The notes under the pieces were generated by a model, which saw only the letters and a list, made by a program, of their open reading frames with translations, ran no database searches and had not been told where the DNA came from. This document shows, piece after piece, positions 57,574 through 64,000 of a DNA stretch of 64,000 nt. The stretch is from the IMG/VR virus record IMGVR_UViG_3300031951_000121, positions 1 to 64,000 of that record. The stretch is one strand, 5' to 3'. Source of the stretch: a virus. The position numbers were made by a program, and so were the translations under genes. Position 1 is the stretch's first letter. Every line of letters starts with the position of its first letter.

Positions 57574-57600
57574 AAACCCTAGCCCTTGCTAGGGTTTTTC
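57574..57600 (+). terminator. hairpin terminator
   Basis: AAACCCTAGC / GCTAGGGTTT with TTTC after it. Confidence 0.75.
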
Positions 57601-57603
57601 AGT

Positions 57604-57756
57604 ATGAACCAATTAGAAATACTAGAAGAAATTAAACGCCTAACCTTAGAAGTTGACCGCCTCGCTCTGACAGGCCACGAGAACGAAGCGATCGCGGTTC
57701 AAGCCAAACTAGACAACCTACTGGAGCAGTTGCCTAGATTCAAGCGGAAGCGATAG
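57604..57756 (+). CDS. small coiled-coil protein
   Basis: A 50-residue frame (LEILEEIKRLTLEVDRLALT, then a second helix, ending PRFKRKR) immediately after the terminator hairpin. Two helices and a basic tail suggest DNA or RNA binding. No ribosome site except the hairpin T-side. Confidence 0.4.
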   Translation: MNQLEILEEIKRLTLEVDRLALTGHENEAIAVQAKLDNLLEQLPRFKRKR

Positions 57757-57794
57757 TTAGGATAGGAAGCCCGCGATCGCTAGATACACTAAAA

Positions 57795-57822
57795 AGCCCC
57801 CTGTCTGTAGATTTAGGGGGCT
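57795..57822. terminator. bidirectional hairpin
   Basis: AGCCCCCT / AGGGGGCT with five T on the minus strand side and ATTTG on the plus side. Confidence 0.55.
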
Positions 57823-57910
57823 ATTTGTAATACAAAATTTAAAAACTAAAATCTCCTATATAGTAACACAGATGGCGTTAGGAGTTATGCGATCGCGTGT
57901 ATGGTAGACA

Positions 57911-57934
57911 CAAAAAAACTCCCCCGAAGGGGAG
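57911..57934 (-). terminator. minus-strand terminator
   Basis: CTCCCC-ttcg-GGGGAG-type stem followed by seven T on the minus strand; closes the gene at 57945-58271. Confidence 0.75.
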
Positions 57935-57944
57935 CGATCGCGGA

Positions 57945-58271
57945 TTAATGTTTATCAATTAAATCCCAGGCAAACTGGGGAACTTCCCATCCGTCTTTAA
58001 CGTGCTGTCCAATGATTTTCTTAATCTGACTACGGGTAAACTCTTCATTCCCAGTGACATTTACCTCTAAAATGTTATCGGAGGTAGCACTCTCAAGATC
58101 CTCATAAAGCGCGTCTGGAGTAGTAGAGTAAGGGACTAAAAACCCTACTATTTCTCCATCCTGTCCGATGAACTGCCAAGCTTGGCAGGTGTAGGGCTTG
58201 AACTCCTCATCCGGGAAAGTAGGATTAGACTGAAGAGTTACGGATATGATTTGAGCGTTGATAGTTTTCAT
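57945..58271 (-). CDS. promoter-regulon protein, hypothetical
   Basis: 108 residues. Strand-rich front (AQIISVTLQSNPTFPDEEFK, CQAWQFIGQDGEIVGF) and helical end. No known domain. Single-gene unit: own operator-promoter module (58286-58346) and terminator (57911-57934). Confidence 0.5.
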   Translation of the reverse strand: MKTINAQIISVTLQSNPTFPDEEFKPYTCQAWQFIGQDGEIVGFLVPYSTTPDALYEDLESATSDNILEVNVTGNEEFTRSQIKKIIGQHVKDGWEVPQFAWDLIDKH

Positions 58272-58285
58272 TGCTTTTGCCTCGT

Positions 58286-58346
58286 TTGTTGTTTACTCTT
58301 TTATAATAGCGGTGTCTCTCTAGTCGTACATCCGTAAATATACTGA
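58286..58346 (-). promoter_or_regulatory. operator-promoter module, copy 6
   Basis: Minus strand: TTCAGTATATTTACGGA operator, -35 TGTACG (58325-58330), 16-bp spacer, -10 TATTAT (58303-58308), GAGTAAAC, CGAGG eight bases before the ATG. Confidence 0.8.
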
Positions 58347-58348
58347 AT

Positions 58349-59278
58349 CTAGATAAACTCTTGGGAATCTTGAACCTGTTTAAAAACAGCAATCCAGTCA
58401 ACTTGAATTAGTATCCACGCGATCGCCTCGATACTTTGCTGAGGGGTGAAACTGCGCTTTACAGCGTCAGATACTGCGGCGTGTAGGGCTTTATTGCTGG
58501 CACTGCCATAGTGGGAATTGCGGCGGAGGCTGACGTTGTGGCAGTACCCTAGGCAGTAGGTAAATAGCCTCTCAAAAGCGTATCCCCCTGTACGAGTAGC
58601 TAGGAACTCGGTTACTTCCCTGATAATCAGCCCGATGAGCCTTTGATAGTGGGATAGCTCAATACGCTTTTTGACCACCGAAGCGATCGCTCTTTTGGCA
58701 TCTTCTGGCGATCGCCCAAGCACTCCCGATACATAATCCTGCACTCCTTCACAGAAAACGCCTTCAGGGTTTCTGCATACTTCCTCCCACCGATTGCTAA
58801 CCTCCTCCAGATAAAACTCTAGATTCCGCTCTAGCTCTCTTCTAGCGGCGATCGCGCTTGCCTCTACCCATTTCTGCCCATAGAGCTTACGGATTGCCCC
58901 TAGGCTGGTCTTATCGGGCTTAAAAAAGCTGGCTGTAGCGACCAGATCGCCCTTGATTAGCTCCCAGAGACGGGCATTGTAGAGTTTTAGCCGTTGCTCT
59001 CGCGATTCTCCCCTAAGATTGGCTAGATACTGCTTCCCCTCGGGGCGGCGGCTTCTAAGCTCACAGTCTAAAGCCAAAGGATCATCGCTGTGATAGTGAG
59101 CAAAAGAGTCAGAAACTATCACGGGCTTGCCTTTCCGTTCATGGTAGTTCCCTACTCTCAAAAATACCGCCTGACTACAAAAAGGACATACTAGCCCTAG
59201 TTTTCTCGCAGATTCGTAGTCACACGCGATCGCGTCTACTATATCTCCTGCGAGATACATCGATTTAGCATACCGCAC
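58349..59278 (-). CDS. CoiA-like N-terminal zinc protein, hypothetical
   Basis: 309 residues. Starts MRYAKSMYLAGDIVDAIACD; LVCPFCSQAVFLRVGNY and DSFAHYH form a C..C...H...H set like the N-terminus of competence protein CoiA, which processes DNA. The remainder is helical. Third gene of a minus-strand operon (59708 to 58349) headed by module copy 7. A DNA-handling role is possible; function unproven. Confidence 0.45.
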   Translation of the reverse strand: MRYAKSMYLAGDIVDAIACDYESARKLGLVCPFCSQAVFLRVGNYHERKGKPVIVSDSFAHYHSDDPLALDCELRSRRPEGKQYLANLRGESREQRLKLYNARLWELIKGDLVATASFFKPDKTSLGAIRKLYGQKWVEASAIAARRELERNLEFYLEEVSNRWEEVCRNPEGVFCEGVQDYVSGVLGRSPEDAKRAIASVVKKRIELSHYQRLIGLIIREVTEFLATRTGGYAFERLFTYCLGYCHNVSLRRNSHYGSASNKALHAAVSDAVKRSFTPQQSIEAIAWILIQVDWIAVFKQVQDSQEFI

Positions 59279-59281
59279 AAA

Positions 59282-59599
59282 TTACCTCCTGTGCGATCGC
59301 GCTAGATACCGCTTGAGAAGGCTGGCAGCGAGGTCTGCCCCCGAATTGCCAGAGGTTGCCTCAATCTCGTCTATGACGATAGCATCCTCTCGATTGGCTA
59401 GGGATTGCCGCCGCCTGTCCTGAATGGGAGCCCATTTTTTTAGATTACAGACTCTTTGGCGGCTTATCCCGAGTACAGGCGCGATCACTCTTGGAGGATG
59501 ACCTAACGCCGATAGATATACCACCGCCTCGGCTTGAGTAGGGTCAGGGTATAGGCTCAGGAGGTGCTGGTAATCGCGATCGCATTCATCGTTGACCAC
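59282..59599 (-). CDS. HTH protein with ISRQR helix
   Basis: 105 residues from a GTG (AAGGAGGCGGAG upstream). Helix-turn-helix RVIAPVLGISRQRVCNLKKW, like a sigma-70 region 4 or terminase small-subunit HTH. Its recognition helix resembles that of the protein at 60689-60943 (AIGRAMGISRQRAFNYRKRY). It overlaps the 40-residue gene upstream by 14 bases. A regulator candidate for the repeated operators. Confidence 0.65.
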   Translation of the reverse strand: MVNDECDRDYQHLLSLYPDPTQAEAVVYLSALGHPPRVIAPVLGISRQRVCNLKKWAPIQDRRRQSLANREDAIVIDEIEATSGNSGADLAASLLKRYLARSHRR

Positions 59600-59708
59600 G
59601 CTCCGCCTCCTTTTTAATCTGCTCTATTCTCTTTTTCAGCATAGCGGCGATGTACTGATTCCCGCGATCGCTGAAGTATTTTAAATCTTTTTCTAGCTGC
59701 TCCAACAT
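59586..59708 (-). CDS. 40-residue helical protein
   Basis: Frame from ATG 59708 reads LEQLEKDLKYFSDRGNQYIA and a basic helix; ends in the start of the next gene. First gene of the operon; RBS CGAGG five bases before the ATG after GTAAACTAAT. Small, amphipathic; possible transcript leader gene. Confidence 0.5.
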   Translation of the reverse strand: MLEQLEKDLKYFSDRGNQYIAAMLKKRIEQIKKEAERGQR

Positions 59709-59723
59709 AAGCACCTCGATTAG

Positions 59724-59775
59724 TTTACTTCTTAATCCTAGCACTTCCTATCTGGAATGTAAATCAGTATCTGAA
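59724..59775 (-). promoter_or_regulatory. operator-promoter module, copy 7
   Basis: Minus strand: TTCAGATACTGATTTACA (59758-59775) with -35 TTTACA (59758-59763), 17-bp spacer, -10 TAGGAT (59735-59740), then GTAAAC and CGAGG. Confidence 0.7.
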
Positions 59776-59843
59776 ACGAAAATAGCGCGATGCTTAGGAG
59801 CGATCGCGTTCCACAGGAAAACCATCCCTCTTATCCTCTAAAC

Positions 59844-59905
59844 TTCAGTATATTTACGGATGTACACTCCTGACAAGGGGAGTTATTATAAAAGAGTAAA
59901 CAGAA
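59844..59905 (+). promoter_or_regulatory. operator-promoter module, copy 8
   Basis: TTCAGTATATTTACGGA, -35 TGTACA (59861-59866), 17-bp spacer, -10 TATTAT (59884-59889), GAGTAAAC, then CGAGG eight bases before ATG 59926. It is divergent from module copy 7 with only 68 bases between the two. Confidence 0.82.
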
Positions 59906-59925
59906 AACACTCCGAGGCAAAAAAC

Positions 59926-60135
59926 ATGATGCGCACTAACGACCTAACCTACACTGAAGCCAACGCAATCTTCAAATCTATTGAAGAAACTCGATTCATC
60001 CCAGCCAATAAAGAGTTATATGTATCCCTTTGCTCAATTCGCGGACGCTTAAAACGAAAAGAAATGACACGCAAAGAATTTGCGATCGCAGTTAAGGATC
60101 TTTGTTCGCTTTACGAATGGGGCTACAGAGAATAG
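59926..60135 (+). CDS. small paralogous protein B of the promoter regulon
   Basis: 69 residues from ATG 59926, where CGAGG is eight bases away as in the other modules. MRTNDLT, EETRF and YEWGYRE match the protein at 39695-39883 (paralogue A). The middle is basic here (RLKRKEMTRKE) but acidic in A. Unknown function; both copies share the same promoter type. Confidence 0.7.
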   Translation: MMRTNDLTYTEANAIFKSIEETRFIPANKELYVSLCSIRGRLKRKEMTRKEFAIAVKDLCSLYEWGYRE

Positions 60136-60162
60136 AAATCGCACTCCCTCTATCTTTAAAAG

Positions 60163-60225
60163 TTCCGTATATTCACGGATGTACAATCCTGATAGGGAGA
60201 GTTATTATAAAAGAGTAAACAACAA
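60163..60225 (+). promoter_or_regulatory. operator-promoter module, copy 9
   Basis: TTCCGTATATTCACGGA operator, -35 TGTACA (60180-60185), 17-bp spacer, -10 TATTAT (60103 + 100, i.e. 60203-60208), GAGTAAAC, CGAGG eight bases before the ATG at 60240. Confidence 0.82.
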
Positions 60226-60239
60226 CCGAGGACACGACA

Positions 60240-60458
60240 ATGAAAAGCTTACAAGTAACCTTAACCGCAACCAATCCCAAAAACCTAGAAATGGCTCTCT
60301 GCACTGGCATCCGTTACGCATCTAGCGTGAAGGTAAGAGGGTGTCAGGCGATCGCTACTTTCATTTTCGAGGGTGACGCGCAAGAAACCCTGACCGATTG
60401 TGTCAACCCCTCTGCTCTAGAAGAGTGGAGAACCGAATTTAGCTGGACACTAGCCTAA
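60240..60458 (+). CDS. promoter-regulon protein, hypothetical
   Basis: 72 residues; mixed alpha/beta (SLQVTLTATNPKNLEMALCT, AIATFIFEGDAQETL). No family. Terminator follows, so this is a single-gene unit behind module copy 9, 28 bases after paralogue B's unit. Confidence 0.5.
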   Translation: MKSLQVTLTATNPKNLEMALCTGIRYASSVKVRGCQAIATFIFEGDAQETLTDCVNPSALEEWRTEFSWTLA

Positions 60459-60483
60459 AAACCTTTGAGCCAATGCCGATCAT

Positions 60484-60505
60484 GCCTCCATCAGGAGGCT
60501 TTTTT
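60484..60505 (+). terminator. hairpin terminator
   Basis: GCCTCC-atca-GGAGGC followed by six T. Confidence 0.8.
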
Positions 60506-60506
60506 A

Positions 60507-60689
60507 TTAGAAGACGCGGGATGATGCCGCCAAGGCGCGGATCAATGCCATCCTCTCTCTACCGTCTAGGGTTAGATAACCCGTAGCATGATGCACCTTG
60601 GCGATCGCGCCGTCATCCTCCACATAAAGCACGGCTTGAGGGTTTAGCCAAGTAATAGCGCGATCGCCCTGTAGCTTCCAGAAGTCCAT
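60507..60689 (-). CDS. small hypothetical protein
   Basis: 60 residues; starts where the HTH gene upstream ends (one-base overlap). Strand-rich (DFWKLQGDRAITWLNPQAVL). No family. Coupled to the HTH protein. Confidence 0.5.
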   Translation of the reverse strand: MDFWKLQGDRAITWLNPQAVLYVEDDGAIAKVHHATGYLTLDGRERMALIRALAASSRVF

Positions 60690-60943
60690 TAGTATCTATC
60701 CTTAAGCTTGGTTATTTTTTCCATAGCGACTAGGTAACGCTTGCGGTAGTTAAAGGCCCGCTGGCGGCTTATGCCCATCGCCCTGCCTATCGCCGTGTAG
60801 TTGTAGCCGCGATCGCAGAGGTAGTTAATCGCGTCTATGATGCGCCATCGAGGATGCCGTTTAAGCCATTTAAGGAAGGATTGGCGGCATTCCTTTTCGT
60901 TTTTGGCGGGAACATAACGGGGTTCTTGACAACTTTCTCCCAT
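60689..60943 (-). CDS. HTH DNA-binding protein
   Basis: 84 residues. A C-terminal helix-turn-helix, NYTAIGRAMGISRQRAFNYR, with a recognition helix close to that of the protein at 59282-59599. N-terminal part is basic. It lies just before the terminase genes and divergent from them. Could be a regulator or a packaging-related DNA binder. Confidence 0.65.
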   Translation of the reverse strand: MGESCQEPRYVPAKNEKECRQSFLKWLKRHPRWRIIDAINYLCDRGYNYTAIGRAMGISRQRAFNYRKRYLVAMEKITKLKDRY

Positions 60944-61014
60944 AACATCTAGCGATCGCGTGTTATTGTTGGTAATATAAACGTATCCTAATTATTATAT
61001 AAAATGACTTAACA

Positions 61015-61614
61015 ATGTACGGACAAACGGGGTTAAACAGAGTAGAGAAAATATTTATACAGGAGTACATCATTGATCAGCACCCTGCTAGGGCTTATCA
61101 AAGGGTGAACCCTGGTACTACCCTAACCAGTGCGAATACGGCTGCCAAGAAACTTCTAGCCAAGCCAGAGGTTAAAGCGAGAATAGAATTACTTCTCTAT
61201 GAGCGACAAAGAAAGCATCAAAGGGTAATGGAAACAACCATAGAACGGTTAAACCTTTTAGCGGGGGCTAACGTCAGAAGTGTTATCTCTGACATTGAAA
61301 ACGGAGTAGTTAAGCTCAAGAATTATGAGGACTTAACCGAGGACGATTTATACACCATTAAAAAAATCTATCAGAAAACAACCGCTAAGGAGACTACGAC
61401 TCATATTGAGATGAAAGATACCATCCCCGCGTTGAAGGAAATAACGGAAATACTCGGGCTAAAAATGGATCTCAATCAGGTTATGAATGTTCTAAGACGA
61501 CATGGCTATAATTTAAAAATTGACCCAACTGGCAACGAGAAATGGGCTTTAGAGGAGATAGACCCTAATGCGATCGCTGAACCCGATACCACGACCTTTG
61601 ACGCTGAAGAATAG
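61015..61614 (+). CDS. terS: terminase small subunit
   Basis: 199 residues. LNRVEKIFIQEYIIDQHPAR, then YQRVNPGTTLTSANTAAKKL and KPEVKARIELLLYERQR: the DNA-binding and oligomerisation layout of terminase small subunits (Terminase_2 type). It recognises the packaging site for the large subunit. Overlaps the terminase large gene by 47 bases. Confidence 0.85.
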   Translation: MYGQTGLNRVEKIFIQEYIIDQHPARAYQRVNPGTTLTSANTAAKKLLAKPEVKARIELLLYERQRKHQRVMETTIERLNLLAGANVRSVISDIENGVVKLKNYEDLTEDDLYTIKKIYQKTTAKETTTHIEMKDTIPALKEITEILGLKMDLNQVMNVLRRHGYNLKIDPTGNEKWALEEIDPNAIAEPDTTTFDAEE

Positions 61615-63451
61615 GATTAGCTCTACCCCGAAAAAAGAGGTTAAAAAAAGCATATCCCTGAGCTTACAAGAACTGCCATTAGAGTTTTGGCAAGCAATGC
61701 GATCGCGTGGCATCAACTACAGGGGAGAAAAGTTGGTGCTATACCCGTGGCATGAGGAATACTTTAAGTTATTAGCAGAGTTTAGGGTAGCGATCGCCCT
61801 CGTGACGGGAGCAGCACAGACAGGAAAAACGGTAGGATGCACCCTATTGATGGTCTGGCTGTTGACTGAGAAAGGATTAAATACTATCTGGAGTTACGCG
61901 GGGGAACGGGCATTAAACAACTTAGTTCCTAGACAATTTAGACCGATGATTAAGCATTATCTCAAGAGGCTAGGAGAAAAAGAATCGGGGGGAACTCAGA
62001 ATAATACCCTCTACCAGTACAAGCAATCTAACGCTTCCTTCGTCTATACCTCGACTGGAAGAAGTACCGAGTCGGGATTGGCTCAAGCAGGTAGTACCGT
62101 AGTCGGGATGGATGCTGACATCGCTTTCCTTGAGGAGCGATCGCAGTATCCCCCTGGAGCAGATGCCCCCATCGAGCGGCGGCTAGATGCCTCTAGGATT
62201 CCTACCCATCCGATTAGGGCGTTAGGGACACCTGGGAGCGGTTTAGGGATTGAGGCAGAAATAGAAGATGCTGACCATTATTTCTATCCCGCGATCGCTT
62301 GTCCCCATTGCCAAGAGGAGATTTTTCTAGATCCCAAGGGCTGCATTCTCAAGCCGAAAATCAAAACCCTACCCAGTGGGGAGATTAAGACGGTCTACCT
62401 GAGCGACACGGGAAAACCTGACTCGTGGCACTGTAGGGATGAGAGCAACGCGATCGCTACTGCCTACATTGCTTGTCCTGAGTGCGGGGGTGAACTGACA
62501 ACGGAACACCGAAAAACCGCGCTATTTAAGGATCGGTATACGGGGGTATGGCTCAAGGACTTTTTGGCTTCCCTCGATGGCATTCCTACTAAACGGCTTA
62601 AGGCAGGGATTAATCTTAGCCCTCTGCTACGGGTAACGGAGTACAATCTAGCCTCTGAGATTATCCAGTCAGGACTAGGCACGTCTAACCCGTTCGATTG
62701 GTGTCAGCAGATGCTAGGACACCCCTCCGAGACAGCCTCAACCAATATCACCCTAGAGATGATTAAGAACGCGATCGCCGCCCCCATTCCGAGCGGTGAA
62801 CCGAGCTTTACTCTCTGCGGGATTGACCAGGGACGGGCTGAACACTGGATGTGGATATGCTCGTACTATCTACCTCAAGACTGGCTAGAGTTGAGCTTTA
62901 GCGAAGTCTGCGATCGCACTATCAGGGTAGTGGAATGGGCGGGGGATATTGCCAAAGGGGAGATAAGCACTCGATTAGAGGAGTACCGAGTAGATTTTGG
63001 GATTATCGATAATGAGCCCGATATTGATGGGGCATCCCGCTTGTGTGAAGAGTGCAAGGGGATTTTAGAGATGGCAGATCAGAAGGTCGGGCAGCTAGAG
63101 GAATTTAAGGAAGGCTTGGCTCGGGACGGGGGCGATGAGTATCCTTGTTGGAAAATCAGAAGTGAGAAGTACCAAAGGGCTGTACTGAACGGTTTTGTAC
63201 TCTCGGTTGACGATTATCCCCTGTATCGGCTTCCTTCCGAATGGACTCGCTATTACAGCCAGAAGACTGAGCGATCGCCCATTAGACACCTAACAGGGGT
63301 ATCCTATGACCCCGCTAACGGTAAATGGCTACGGGACAAAAACCACATTGACGATCTGTTTTTTGCTGCTCACTTCTGTGAGTTCGCTTTTGCCCTCCAA
63401 CTAGAAGGACACAACACCCGAGCTAAAATTAATAGAGCCTACGGGTATTAG
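61568..63451 (+). CDS. terL: terminase large subunit (GpA-type)
   Basis: 627 residues. ATPase: Walker A GAAQTGKT at 81-88, Walker B region VVGMDADIAFLEE (178-190). Two zinc-like pairs, CPHC (245-248) and CPEC (303-306). Nuclease domain: Asp420 in GIDQG, Asp481 and Asp485 in DNEPD, then HIDDLFFAAHF near the end. Motor and nuclease that package phage DNA; the family of lambda gpA. Start chosen as the only ATG before residue 44. Confidence 0.93.
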   Translation: MRSLNPIPRPLTLKNRISSTPKKEVKKSISLSLQELPLEFWQAMRSRGINYRGEKLVLYPWHEEYFKLLAEFRVAIALVTGAAQTGKTVGCTLLMVWLLTEKGLNTIWSYAGERALNNLVPRQFRPMIKHYLKRLGEKESGGTQNNTLYQYKQSNASFVYTSTGRSTESGLAQAGSTVVGMDADIAFLEERSQYPPGADAPIERRLDASRIPTHPIRALGTPGSGLGIEAEIEDADHYFYPAIACPHCQEEIFLDPKGCILKPKIKTLPSGEIKTVYLSDTGKPDSWHCRDESNAIATAYIACPECGGELTTEHRKTALFKDRYTGVWLKDFLASLDGIPTKRLKAGINLSPLLRVTEYNLASEIIQSGLGTSNPFDWCQQMLGHPSETASTNITLEMIKNAIAAPIPSGEPSFTLCGIDQGRAEHWMWICSYYLPQDWLELSFSEVCDRTIRVVEWAGDIAKGEISTRLEEYRVDFGIIDNEPDIDGASRLCEECKGILEMADQKVGQLEEFKEGLARDGGDEYPCWKIRSEKYQRAVLNGFVLSVDDYPLYRLPSEWTRYYSQKTERSPIRHLTGVSYDPANGKWLRDKNHIDDLFFAAHFCEFAFALQLEGHNTRAKINRAYGY

Positions 63452-63474
63452 TGCCGCGCGATCGCCAGAGGAAT

Positions 63475-63770
63475 CATTCACCAACCCCGCCCTGAAAGAG
63501 ACGGGGATTGACCAAACCAATTTGGTTGACGCAAGAGGTGAATAGCCCATTGAGACACAATTTGGCACAAACTTCCGAATGCTTCCCTAGTTCGGATTCC
63601 CTTTAAACCTAATTGGTTAGGTGCTGTCAGACAGGACATCTTAGTTGTGTTGGGCGAAGGGACTTAAACGAGTTTGCTGGTTCTCGCCTTATCGGGAATA
63701 AAAACCAGTTTCCCTTCGGGGAATGTCAAGCCGTCCTTGTAGGACGGGGTTTCAAACCCAAATTTTCAAT
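63475..63770 (+). mobile_element. PATE (IS200/IS605-derived), copy 2
   Basis: Left hairpin CCCCG...CGGGG (63485-63506) and right hairpin CCGTCC-ttgta-GGACGG followed by GGTTTCAAACCCA (63731-63760), the same right-end layout as the element at 41268. No transposase gene lies between. It directly follows the terminase gene. Its interior contains no convincing gene. Confidence 0.75.
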
Positions 63771-63915
63771 GATTTACCTAAATGAAGATGCCGTTACCGC
63801 GCAGATTAAATCTTGCCAGAGACGACCAGAGGGGGATGTCTACTGCCAATGGTGCAAAAAAAAGCAAGCTCACTTGTGTGAGCTTGCTAAATCTAGAAAT
63901 CAGGTATTAAGCTAG
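63769..63915 (+). CDS. possible small cysteine-rich protein
   Basis: A 48-residue frame starting where the PATE ends. YCQWCKKKQAHLCELAKS could bind zinc. It runs through a hairpin that terminates the opposite strand. It could be real or the remnant of a gene cut by the PATE. Confidence 0.3.
   Translation: MIYLNEDAVTAQIKSCQRRPEGDVYCQWCKKKQAHLCELAKSRNQVLS
63855..63888 (-). terminator. minus-strand terminator
   Basis: An 11-bp stem (AGCAAGCTCAC / GTGAGCTTGCT) with loop TTGT, followed by eight T on the minus strand; ends the gene at 63907-64000. Confidence 0.85.
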
Positions 63916-64000
63916 TTTTTTCCGTGGCTTGACTTTTTTCTCTTCTTTCTTCTCGAAATTCTTGCAATCTACTACTCCGTACTTAGCTGCGATCGCGCTT
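63907..64000 (-). CDS. C-terminal end of unknown protein (5' end off window)
   Basis: The last ~30 residues before TAA at 63907-63909 read AIAAKYGVVDCKNFEKKEEK and a lysine-rich tail. The gene enters from beyond the right edge. Product unknown; the basic tail suggests nucleic-acid contact. Confidence 0.6.
   Translation of the reverse strand, partial: SAIAAKYGVVDCKNFEKKEEKKVKPRKKLA

Overview
The window is cyanophage DNA: an integrated prophage, a temperate phage genome or a phage-plasmid. No recognisable cellular housekeeping gene is present. The HIP1 octamer GCGATCGC recurs every few hundred bases, inside genes and between them, which points to a cyanobacterial host. An NblA homologue (phycobilisome degradation) supports that host. 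Phage hallmarks are both terminase subunits, a portal, a head-maturation protein, a DUF2184-type capsid protein, a tail tube, a lambda-type frameshifted tail chaperone, a ~2,700-residue tape measure, GTA-like tail-tip proteins, lysis enzymes, a tyrosine integrase, DnaB, RusA, antirepressors and DNA methyltransferases.

Layout. 0-8.7 kb: the start of a replication-initiator-like gene with coding 75-bp repeats (cut by the window edge), a helicase-methyltransferase fusion, small genes, an SSB-like protein, an XRE regulator and DnaB. 8.8-13.8 kb: tail-tip megatron, NlpC/P60 peptidase, M15 endolysin, tail completion. 13.9-17.6 kb: accessory genes with a BRO-type antirepressor, an ASCH-like protein, a C5-cytosine methyltransferase and nblA. 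17.4-24.2 kb: head genes on the minus strand and a divergent portal. 24.2-28.2 kb: small regulators and a probable head-morphogenesis protein. 28.2-38.7 kb: tape measure, G/GT chaperone and tail tube, minus strand. 38.9-45.4 kb: FkbM methyltransferase, PP-loop protein, a run of tiny membrane proteins carrying an IS605-derived PATE, and three genes with hairpin leaders. 45.5-51.8 kb: a second initiator with embedded dyads, then distal tail proteins including a DUF2460-DUF2163 fusion. 51.9-60.9 kb: RebB-like protein, RusA, integrase, AntA-type antirepressor and many small promoter-linked genes. 61-63.5 kb: terminase. 63.5-64 kb: a second PATE and the end of a truncated gene.

How it fits together. 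Two paralogous initiators, each carrying repeated dyads inside its own reading frame, plus DnaB and an SSB-like protein suggest a lambda-O-style replication system with two origin-like loci. Nine dispersed copies of one operator-promoter module, on both strands, drive small unknown genes, the helicase-methyltransferase and an HTH operon, so a phage-wide regulon is likely. Two unrelated antirepressor genes share a small covarying RNA leader. Virion genes are unusually scattered across strands and among early genes.

Limits. All calls come from reading the sequence; no database search was run. Gene functions resting only on weak resemblance are given low confidence. The window edges cut two genes, so the genome extends beyond it or the piece is a linearised circle.
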